From Halobaculum roseum (GTDB lineage Archaea > Halobacteriota > Halobacteria > Halobacteriales > Haloferacaceae): a DNA stretch of 64,000 nucleotides. Positions 57,136-63,264 of the stretch are shown here, in pieces. The notes beneath the pieces were generated by a model. It ran no database searches. It saw only the letters and a list, made by a program, of their open reading frames with translations, and had not been told where the DNA came from. The position numbers were made by a program, and so were the translations under genes. Position 1 is the first letter of the stretch, and the number at the start of each line of letters is the position of its first letter. Location: assembly GCF_019880245.1 (NCBI RefSeq), contig NZ_CP082286.1, positions 886,521-950,520 on the forward strand, given 5' to 3'.

Positions 57136-57479
57136 CGTTCGCGGTCACCGGGCGGTCGGGGATAAAGGACGCGGGACGGCGTCGCCGCTGTCCGTCGTCC
57201 GAATACGTGTGCGGCGAAGTGTGAGTGAGTGTTCGGGCGGTGAAGCCCGAACGATCCGGTGCCACTATTCCGGCGGTGATCTGCGACCGCGCGGAGAGCC
57301 CGACACCGGAACCCAACCCAACATGGAACCGACGCCCGACCGACCGCCCGCCTCCGCCCCGACCGTTGGTGGCCGTCGTCGCCGATCGGTCACTAACGAG
57401 TGTTGTATATATATCTTCGCCTCCGGTCGGCGGACAAAAGCGCGGGAGTTAAACGGGACTGTCGGATAGCAACGTTCGA
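57136..57479. promoter_or_regulatory. Spacer with hairpin, orphan TATA element and tRNA promoter
   Basis: No gene was supported in this 344-base spacer. GTTCGGGC (57231-57238) pairs with GCCCGAAC (57245-57252) around a 6-base loop. TATATATAT at 57406-57414 is a strong TATA-like element with no gene at the expected distance; it may drive a small RNA or belong to the tRNA promoter region. The element GTTAAAC at 57448-57454 lies 26-32 bases before the tRNA-Arg 5' end and is a better fit for its TATA box. Confidence 0.5.
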
Positions 57480-57554
57480 GGGCGCTTAGCTCAGTCTGGA
57501 CAGAGTGCTTGGCTTCGGACCAAGTTGCCGCGGGTTCAAATCCTGCAGCGCCCA
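57480..57554 (+). tRNA. tRNA-Arg (anticodon TCG)
   Basis: A 75-base cloverleaf reading CGA-family arginine codons. The acceptor stem GGGCGCT (57480-57486) pairs fully with AGCGCCC (57547-57553), discriminator A at 57554. The anticodon stem CTTGG/CCAAG surrounds loop CTTCGGA with TCG at the anticodon. The D arm contains GCTCAGTCTGGACAGAGT. The T arm GCGGG/CCTGC holds TTCAAAT. No intron is visible, and 3' CCA is not encoded in full. It is preceded by a TATA-like GTTAAAC at 26-32 bases. Confidence 0.95.
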
Positions 57555-57790
57555 TCGTTCTGCGACGAACGAAGTGAGGAGCGAACGATGTCGCGGGAAG
57601 GATTTGAACCGGACGAGTCGCAGCGCCGAGCGGAGCGAGGCGACCGTCTCGGCGTGGTTCACGGTCCTGCAGCCCCATGGAGTTCACCGTTCGTAATAGA
57701 CGGTTCACGGGTAGATCGTGGCCACGTTTCTCCGCGGGGCGAGGTTCTGATGACACGGGTTCCTGCGACGCATCAGAAGTCTATTGGGAG
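57555..57790. repeat. tRNA-derived fragments downstream of tRNA-Arg
   Basis: CGTTC and GAACG close to the tRNA 3' end (57556-57572) form a hairpin suited to termination. TCGCGGGAAGGATTTGAACC (57591-57610) is the reverse complement of a typical tRNA T arm and 3' end. GGTTCACGGTCCTGCAGCCCC (57656-57676) resembles the 3' end of tRNA-Arg with a few mismatches. The rest has no supported gene, since small frames here read through these fragments. They fit remnants of attachment sites or of a decayed tRNA duplication. Confidence 0.5.
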
Positions 57791-57982
57791 TCACGGCTCG
57801 TTGTCATTGACTCTTCCCCGCCTTTCGTTCCCCGAACGAATGGTTTCGAACGCTCGGATGGTCCAGTGGACGGTTACACCGATACCGACGACGACGAGTA
57901 GATGAAGGATCACCCGAAACAGGTACTCCCCAAGGGTCACCCCCTGACCAGTGTGCAGTACGACGCCCGATATCGAACTCAT
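57791..57982 (-). CDS. Small single-helix membrane protein
   Basis: A 63-residue protein, MSSISGVVLHTGQGVTLGEY, with one membrane helix (LFRVILHLLVVVGIGVTVHWTI) and a charged tail. It is the last gene of a minus-strand run with the membrane protein upstream (28 bases gap). No family was recognised. The helix plus natural codon use support it as a gene; other frames in the region look spurious. It may be a subunit of the neighbouring membrane protein. Confidence 0.55.
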   Translation of the reverse strand: MSSISGVVLHTGQGVTLGEYLFRVILHLLVVVGIGVTVHWTIRAFETIRSGNERRGRVNDNEP

Positions 57983-58010
57983 AAATGAAGGCAGGGCTCG
58001 GTGAGATCAG

Positions 58011-58508
58011 CTACGTAGTCTGAACTCCTCGGTACGACAATACGACCCCGACGATGAAGACGATCGTCGCCAGGTAGATCGGTCCGAGATGCGTCACCCA
58101 ATCGTGAGCGAACGCATCTCCCGTCCAATGCATCGGTAACGCGAGCGCCAAGCCGACGACGGCACTGACGATCGCCGTCGCCCACGCCCACGTGAGCCCC
58201 TGGCGTACGCCGTACCACGAGAGGCCCGCGACGGCGATACCCGTTGAGATGATGAACGCAGCGGTGGCGACGTGGAGGTGACTAATGTAGTACGCCACCG
58301 TCGGATCGAGATCGGCGGCCGTCATCCCGGCCAGTGTACTGACTCCGAGTTCGAATCCACTCCCCACGAAATTCAGCACGAGGAATACGATCCCGTAGCC
58401 GACGAACGCGATCCCGGCGAGGGCCATCAGTGCCGCCCCGTTTCGGAGCTGCGACTCGAACCGGACCTGTTCTCCCTGTTCGTCAGTGACTGATTGTTCT
58501 GTCGCCAT
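58011..58508 (-). CDS. Unidentified four-helix membrane protein
   Basis: A 165-residue membrane protein beginning MATEQSVTDEQGEQVRFES. Four helices are visible (GAALMALAGIAFVGYGIVFLV, YISHLHVATAAFIISTGIAVA, LTWAWATAIVSAVVGLALAL and LGPIYLATIVFIVGVVLSY). His residues in the HLH and MHW segments sit near helix ends and could bind haem or metal, but this is speculative. It lies 5 bases after the methyltransferase gene, so the two are coupled. Family unknown. Confidence 0.75.
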   Translation of the reverse strand: MATEQSVTDEQGEQVRFESQLRNGAALMALAGIAFVGYGIVFLVLNFVGSGFELGVSTLAGMTAADLDPTVAYYISHLHVATAAFIISTGIAVAGLSWYGVRQGLTWAWATAIVSAVVGLALALPMHWTGDAFAHDWVTHLGPIYLATIVFIVGVVLSYRGVQTT

Positions 58509-58513
58509 GATCT

Positions 58514-59281
58514 TCACTTTATTGCCCCGACCGTGACGCTCTTGACACCGTACTTCCCGCACGCGTTGGCCGCCCGATCAGAGAGGAATTCGTACTGTGT
58601 GTTCTCTCGGGTCTCCGTCACTGAGAAACCAGCAGCTTCGATGAGCCTCGTGTAGCTGCCGATCTGTTCGGCACCACCGATACATGCGGCCCACAGGTCC
58701 GCGTCGGACTTGATGCTCTCGGGCATCCGTTGTTCACTGACGATGTCGGAGAGAGCCAGCTGTCCGCCCGGTTTGAGCACCCGGTTCGCCTCCTCGAAGA
58801 CCGTTCTCTTCTCGGCGGAAAGGTTGAGTACGCCGTTCGAGATCACCGCGTCGAACGAGGCGTCCTCGAACGGGAGATCCTCGATATACCCTTCGCGGAA
58901 GGTGACGTTGTGGAAACCGTTGTCCGTTGCGAGGTCGTTGGCCTTCTCGACTTGCTCCGTAGTCATATCGATGCCCGTCACCGTACCGGTCTCAGTTACG
59001 TGTAGCCCGGCGACGAAGGCGTCCATCCCCGAGCCACTGCCGAGGTCAAGCACGTCCGCACCTGATTCAAGCTCTGCCGAGTCGAAGTAGTAGCCAACGC
59101 CCGCGAACGAGTCGATGGCCGCGTCCGGGACGTAGTCGAGATCGTCGGGGTCGTACCCGAGGCGGACCGCGAGATCGTGGCCCGTCTCGAAGTGGAACTC
59201 GGCGTCGGAGGACTCCGCGACATCCCGATACATCGACTTGACCTCGCGTTCGAGTTTGTCCGTGTCGAGTGCTTCGCTCAT
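58514..59281 (-). CDS. ArsM-like class I SAM-dependent methyltransferase
   Basis: A 255-residue methyltransferase. The SAM-binding motif I is VLDLGSGSGMDAF (77-89), with GIDMTTEQVEKA downstream and a post-motif VLKPGGQLALSDI. Overall pattern (VPDAAIDSFAGVG, then LWAACIGGAEQIGSYTRLIEAAGF) is close to arsenite methyltransferases. However, of the three As(III)-binding cysteines, two positions are altered: V62 in GVG and Gly150 in ISNGVLNLS. Only Cys200 is retained (Cys241 is extra). Arsenic methylation is therefore doubtful, and another metalloid or small thiol may be the substrate. The gene follows osmC by 12 bases. Confidence 0.85.
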   Translation of the reverse strand: MSEALDTDKLEREVKSMYRDVAESSDAEFHFETGHDLAVRLGYDPDDLDYVPDAAIDSFAGVGYYFDSAELESGADVLDLGSGSGMDAFVAGLHVTETGTVTGIDMTTEQVEKANDLATDNGFHNVTFREGYIEDLPFEDASFDAVISNGVLNLSAEKRTVFEEANRVLKPGGQLALSDIVSEQRMPESIKSDADLWAACIGGAEQIGSYTRLIEAAGFSVTETRENTQYEFLSDRAANACGKYGVKSVTVGAIK

Positions 59282-59293
59282 CGGTGGTCTCCG

Positions 59294-59899
59294 TTAGTCG
59301 TCGCCCGCCACCTCGGCGGGAGTTGCGACGGTCATCTCGACGTCCTGAGCGAGCGAGACGAGCGTGTAGACGGGTGCCCGCCGTGCCCACTCGTCGATCT
59401 GGTCCTGATCGAGGTCCTCGCCGTCTATCTCGACTTCGGCGGTTAGGTTCTCGAACGCTGAGTCGGCCTCTTTGAGTTCCTTGAGGCTGAACAGAACCGC
59501 CGGATCGAAATCGGTCCGGACGCGCGTCTGGAGGTGGTCGATGTCCACATCGCTGGCGGCGGCGTTGATCGTGATGCCGACGTTGATACAGGCGGCCAGC
59601 GCCGACAGCGCCGCTTCAATCGGCTCCATCCGGTCGGTCGCGCCGATCCACCCACCAGCGTTCAACACTTCCTTCCAGCCGCCGTAGGGAATCGTGTATT
59701 CGCGCGTTTCACGGGCTATTGTCTCGCCTCCGAGCTCGTAGCTCTCGATCTTTGCCAAGCTATGGGCGGCCGTCCCTTCGTAGGTTGCTGACGCCCCGAG
59801 GCCAAGCTGGACAGCTTCGGGCTCCGCAGCTGCGTGTTCGGTGAACCCTTCGAGTGTTTCGAGGTCAATGCCGTGCGATGTTCGCTGGTCGTCAATCAT
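59294..59899 (-). CDS. OsmC/Ohr family protein
   Basis: A 201-residue protein of the OsmC-like thiol peroxidase fold. It starts MIDDQRTSHGIDLETLEGF and contains the typical helix EAALSALAACINVGITI with Cys104. The second redox cysteine, normally in a CPV-like motif, is replaced: the region reads ARRAPVYTLV with Ala174. A two-Cys peroxidase mechanism thus looks impaired, as in several YhfA-like OsmC proteins that may bind other ligands. An SD-like GGGAGCGGAG lies just upstream, and a possible TATA CAAATTAACT is at about 59946-59955. It is first in a four-gene operon (58011-59899 and the small gene at 57791). Confidence 0.87.
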   Translation of the reverse strand: MIDDQRTSHGIDLETLEGFTEHAAAEPEAVQLGLGASATYEGTAAHSLAKIESYELGGETIARETREYTIPYGGWKEVLNAGGWIGATDRMEPIEAALSALAACINVGITINAAASDVDIDHLQTRVRTDFDPAVLFSLKELKEADSAFENLTAEVEIDGEDLDQDQIDEWARRAPVYTLVSLAQDVEMTVATPAEVAGDD

Positions 59900-60122
59900 T
59901 TGTCTCCGCTCCCTGCCAGAGACACTACGATCGGGAAGGTACTGTAGTTAATTTGTGATAGTACGCCAGGAACTGCTGGCCTGGCAGTCACTGGAAAAGT
60001 ATCACCTCCTGCGATCCGATGACGGTTTGGATCGAACCTCCCCGCCTCGACGCCGAGATGAACTCCTCAAAACGAGTCGAGATTCCGGTACGGTATGAAC
60101 CGATCACATCAGTCGTCTTCAT
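59900..60122. promoter_or_regulatory. Promoter spacer of the OsmC operon
   Basis: A 223-base AT-richer spacer between the regulator gene (ends at 60123) and osmC. The minus-strand CAAATTAACT (59946-59955) is the best TATA candidate, giving a short leader that contains the SD-like element. GCCAGG (59963-59968) and CCTGGC (59978-59983) form a 6-bp inverted repeat just upstream, a possible operator for the adjacent regulator. No gene was found here. Confidence 0.4.
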
Positions 60123-60935
60123 TTACGGGGGGGTGACTGGCTGACCCTCCGACGCGTACGTTTCACACACCGACTGTGCCCACTCGCGGACAGCCGCTAC
60201 GTCGGTGTCGATCAATACGTGGACCGTCCCACTGTCCTGTTCGTAACAGCTGATGGTGACACACTCATCGAGAAGACCGGTTCCACATGGGGGGAGGGCA
60301 TCGTGCTCCAGAACGGTGAAATTGTCCTGTTGCATCATGTCCGAGCTGCGCTCCGGGTACGTCGAGAGAAAGTACGCATGGCTCTCTGGTCTAGCCACCA
60401 ACACTACCTCGACTCCCTCGTCAATCAGTTGAACGAGAACCTCAAAGCACGGTTCCATCAAGGCAATCTCAGGACGAATTAAGCGAAGTTCGTTCGTCTC
60501 CGTGAGAAGCGACTCGAATCGGTCGATCGGGCGGTACGGTGAATCGGGTTCGGCGACAGTGATCGTCATCGCTTCCCACGTCTCGATGGACAATTCGCTG
60601 AACTCGTCGGGAAGCCAGTGCCAGATATCACGCAATTTCCGCTCTGTTTCGACCTGTTCGATCAGGTCTTCCATTCCTGAAGCGATCACCTCCCCGAGCC
60701 GTGTCGCTGTGTATTGGTAGCCGTCTTTGCGGATCCAGACCCGGGATTCGAACTCGTCCAACGTCCGCCGCATTGTGGAGGACGAAACGCCGCCCATCTC
60801 ACAGAGTTCAGAGCGACTCCGAGGACGCTCCGTCAGCGCGATTAGTGTCGGGACCCGGTGTTCGGACCGCGCGAGATACGCGATGTCACCGATCGGTGAC
60901 ACCGCATTTTGATGTGGTATGCTATCGTGGCCCAT
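60123..60935 (-). CDS. HTH transcriptional regulator with FilR1-like C-terminal domain
   Basis: A 270-residue DNA-binding regulator. The N-terminal winged HTH (about 20-80) has LTERPRSRSELCEMGGVSSSTMRRTLDEFESRVWIRKDG. The C-terminal half (about 120-240) resembles the FilR1-type effector domain, with NELRLIRPEIALMEPCFEVL and VVLVARPESHAYFLSTYPE. It shares this architecture, including the F-E-[SA]-R-V-W-I turn, with the truncated regulator at 63265. It lies upstream of the OsmC operon on the same strand and divergent from the cupin genes, so it may control either or both. Confidence 0.87.
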   Translation of the reverse strand: MGHDSIPHQNAVSPIGDIAYLARSEHRVPTLIALTERPRSRSELCEMGGVSSSTMRRTLDEFESRVWIRKDGYQYTATRLGEVIASGMEDLIEQVETERKLRDIWHWLPDEFSELSIETWEAMTITVAEPDSPYRPIDRFESLLTETNELRLIRPEIALMEPCFEVLVQLIDEGVEVVLVARPESHAYFLSTYPERSSDMMQQDNFTVLEHDALPPCGTGLLDECVTISCYEQDSGTVHVLIDTDVAAVREWAQSVCETYASEGQPVTPP

Positions 60936-61465
60936 GAATCGAGTACGGATACGAGCCTGAAAACGATTTACCCCACCTACACGACGATCGATAATAGATT
61001 AGCCGAGTCACGTGCTGTGTTTGCCGAGGCAGGCAATTCGTGTGACGCTGCGCGATGTCTCTCTCATCCGATCACAGGACAGTGTGTCGAGTGTCTAATT
61101 CTGATCACGAAAACGCTCGAATCCGGCCGCCTCACGTCTGAAAGGTCGATTCGTTTGACGGTCGAACCGGAGCCTGCGGCGCTCATAGTTTCGAGGGGTG
61201 TACTCGCCCGACTGCGGCGAGGTTGTCCTTGACACGGGCAGTTTCTCCGTGATCATCTCAGCGTACCATCGTTCAACTCCGCTCAGCACGTTGTAGAGGA
61301 GCGGACTTCTATCGCCTTCTATTCACTCGTGGCGTGTTCACACGATGAACAGCGAAGCTACCGTGAACGAAGTAAGCCCCATACTATCATCGTGAGTCGA
61401 ACCGATGAACGAGACGGCCCACGACTATGCCGTCCCCAACCACTCCCAACGAAGGCGAATCAGTG
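60936..61465. other. Long AT-richer spacer with possible decayed transposase piece
   Basis: 530 bases without a supported gene. On the minus strand around 61150-61310 a frame includes LLYNVLSGVERWYAEMITEKL, loosely like the C-terminal end of an IS transposase, but upstream stops interrupt it. GTTCA (61336-61340) and TGAAC (61346-61350) form a short inverted repeat, and GTGAACGAAG at 61363-61372 recurs at 63073-63082 upstream of the SnoaL gene. The divergent promoters of the regulator and the cupin gene must lie here. Confidence 0.4.
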
Positions 61466-61843
61466 ATGACCTACACACGGATCTCTGCCGACGCGGATGG
61501 AGAGTCGCATTTCAGTGACGAGCAGGTTGCGCTCGACAAGGCTGATATCGCTCCACCGGCTCCGCCGGTGAATATGTCTTCGCCCACACCCGCCGAGAAC
61601 GTCTCGTTCGTGACGTTGCCCGCTGGGTGGCCCGAGGATGTGAACGACCCACACGTCGCCCCGGCCCGTAATTACTGGATCGTACTGGCCGGAGAGATGG
61701 AACTCAGCGCCAGCGACGGAGAGAGACGGCAGTTCCCGCCGGGAAGCGTCCTTCTGGCGGAGGATACGAGCGGCAGCGGGCATACGACGACCGTCGTCGG
61801 CGACGAGCCGGTGGAACTGGCCGTCGTCGAGACGGCGGACTGA
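61466..61843 (+). CDS. Cupin domain protein
   Basis: A 125-residue single cupin, starting MTYTRISADADGESHFSDE. It has the beta-barrel pattern RNYWIVLAGEMELSASDGERRQF, then PPGSVLLAEDTSGSGHTTTV. The metal motif HxH is not intact in the first element, so metal binding is uncertain. Another start at ATG 61427 (13 residues upstream) is possible but less typical. It is the first of a plus-strand pair with the cupin at 61910, 66 bases apart. Small-molecule or regulatory role unknown. Confidence 0.82.
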   Translation: MTYTRISADADGESHFSDEQVALDKADIAPPAPPVNMSSPTPAENVSFVTLPAGWPEDVNDPHVAPARNYWIVLAGEMELSASDGERRQFPPGSVLLAEDTSGSGHTTTVVGDEPVELAVVETAD

Positions 61844-61909
61844 GCGTCGGTGAACCGCTTGGAGAATACTGCTCCTCAACAGCCCATACCTTCACAACGA
61901 GCAGATGTC

Positions 61910-62470
61910 ATGCACCTACCAACCGAGATCAGTAATCCGGGGACGGGCGAGCGAATCGTCTTCGACGAAGATGCCTCAAACGATGAGAGACTGGTGTGGA
62001 ACGAGTGGCGGCCGGCAGACAGAGAACCACCGCCAGCGCACTACCATCCCGCTACGGAGGAGCGTTTCGTCGTTCACGAGGGACACCTCGTCGTGCAGAT
62101 CAACGGAATCGACAACCGCATCGACGCGGGTGAGGAGATCGTCGTCCCTGCGGGGGAACCCCACGTCTCGTACACGGAGGCAGAATCCACTCACTTCCGA
62201 CGCGAAGTTGCTCCACCCGGACGGTGGCGGGAGGCACTGACCGCGCGGTTCGGCGCCGCGCACGCCCACGGCGATCACTCGGGCTTCAGCAACCTGCTTC
62301 AGACGCTCCTGCTGCTTCGGGAGTATCCGGATGTGGTCGTTCCTGCACGGCCGCCACGCTCCGTCCAGCGTGTCCTGTTTCCGGTTCTCGCCGCGGTCGC
62401 CCGGGTGACGGGCCGGACGGCTCACTGCCCGTATCCACAGGAGAATGTGCCCCGGGAGGAAGTACACTGA
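61910..62470 (+). CDS. Cupin domain protein with intact metal motif
   Basis: A 186-residue protein. The cupin metal motif is complete: PAHYHPATEERFVVHEG supplies His44, His46 and Glu50 or Glu51, and the second element AGEPHVSY supplies His85. A C-terminal helical region (residues 100-186) follows with FSNLLQTLLLLREYPDVVV and a hydrophobic stretch (VLFPVLAAVARV). The start MHLPTEISNPGTGER was chosen over a GTG at 61850. It may be a dioxygenase or an isomerase-like enzyme. It is transcribed together with the upstream cupin. Confidence 0.83.
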   Translation: MHLPTEISNPGTGERIVFDEDASNDERLVWNEWRPADREPPPAHYHPATEERFVVHEGHLVVQINGIDNRIDAGEEIVVPAGEPHVSYTEAESTHFRREVAPPGRWREALTARFGAAHAHGDHSGFSNLLQTLLLLREYPDVVVPARPPRSVQRVLFPVLAAVARVTGRTAHCPYPQENVPREEVH

Positions 62471-62558
62471 ACAGTACTGTCGTGTTCCGGACCCTGGAAA
62501 CACCACCACGTGGGCGTTCCAGTAAGACACGAGCGAGAAGGTGAGAGACACGCGTGCG

Positions 62559-62990
62559 CTATGCGATCGGCTCGTCGAGTACGTCGAGTTGCTGAAGTGC
62601 GGCGAGGAAGTTCCAAGTGGCCCACGTTTCCGCGATCTTCCCGTCCCTGATGCGGTGCATGGCGGTACCGGGAATTTCCATTCTCTCGTCTGTCGGATCG
62701 ACACCCCGGAAGACGCCCTCGTGCGTGCCCGTCATCGTCCCTTCGAACGCCACCAGGTCGTCCTCGGCGATGAGTTCGCCAATGAGAACTTCGCTGTCGG
62801 GGAACGCCTCGTGGAGTCGCTGTAGTGCCGTAATGAACGGCTCCGGACCCTGTTCGGCAACGTCAGCATCCGGATCGTGTCGCGTATAATCGGCGGTGAA
62901 CAGCTCTCTCACCTTGTCGTAGTTCTGGGCGTTCGCCTCGCTGATGAACCGCCGAACGAGTTCTTTGTTCTCTTGAACTGTTGTTGCCAT
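62559..62990 (-). CDS. SnoaL-like / ester cyclase family protein
   Basis: A 143-residue alpha+beta barrel protein of the NTF2/SnoaL group. It starts MATTVQENKELVRRFISEA, has AQNYDKVRELFTADYTRHDP, and ends DGKIAETWATWNFLAALQQL. SnoaL enzymes cyclise polyketide intermediates, but many members act on other substrates or bind small molecules. It is convergent with the cupin pair (ending at 62470) and follows a broken paralogue fragment at 63103-63228. Confidence 0.85.
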   Translation of the reverse strand: MATTVQENKELVRRFISEANAQNYDKVRELFTADYTRHDPDADVAEQGPEPFITALQRLHEAFPDSEVLIGELIAEDDLVAFEGTMTGTHEGVFRGVDPTDERMEIPGTAMHRIRDGKIAETWATWNFLAALQQLDVLDEPIA

Positions 62991-63264
62991 AGGTTCTCCG
63001 CGGAGTCACGGACTCCACATCTATCTCGGCGGAGGAGGCTATTCGCAATATCCCCTGAACACTGCTCACAGTGTGAACGAAGCATTCGAGACGAGAATGG
63101 CCCTATCCAGCGAACTGCTCGGGGACGGCTCCGATCTGTTGGGCCATTCCGAAAGTGGCGTACACTTCCCCGGTTTCAGCTATCTGGCCGTTTCCCCGAT
63201 CGATCGACATCCCCGCGAGGCGGTCACCCTATGCTATTTAGTGTGGTATGTGTTATCAATATAC
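62991..63264. promoter_or_regulatory. Spacer upstream of SnoaL and the second regulator
   Basis: The 112 bases next to the SnoaL gene contain TCACAGTGTGA (63066-63076), a near-perfect palindrome and possible operator, and GTGAACGAAG (63073-63082), shared with the cupin-side spacer. The remnant of a SnoaL copy (63103-63228) fills most of the rest. TATTTAG at 63234-63240 is the likely TATA box of the regulator at 63265. Confidence 0.4.
63103..63228 (-). pseudogene. C-terminal remnant of a SnoaL-like gene
   Basis: An in-frame 42-codon piece on the minus strand, preceded by an in-frame stop, reads GDRLAGMSIDRGNGQIAETGE and then VYATFGMAQQIGAVPEQFAG before TAG. The segment GQIAETGEVYATFGMAQQIG matches the C-terminal motif of SnoaL-like proteins (compare DGKIAETWATWNFLAALQQL of the intact neighbour). 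The N-terminal two-thirds are missing, so this is a truncated copy. It lies 112 bases upstream of the intact gene on the same strand, suggesting tandem duplication and decay. Confidence 0.6.

Noticed and set aside
57265-57756. 163-codon minus-strand frame running across tRNA-Arg
   Set aside because: It reads antisense through the tRNA (giving GFEPAATWSEAKH), a well-known artefact; no domain.
57525-57905. 126-codon plus-strand frame after tRNA-Arg (contains SREGFEP)
   Set aside because: Begins inside the tRNA and passes through reverse-oriented tRNA-like sequence; composition is not protein-like.
61363-61372. GTGAACGAAG as a certain shared operator
   Set aside because: The word recurs upstream of the SnoaL gene but related words are common in haloarchaeal spacers, so it is not listed as an operator feature.
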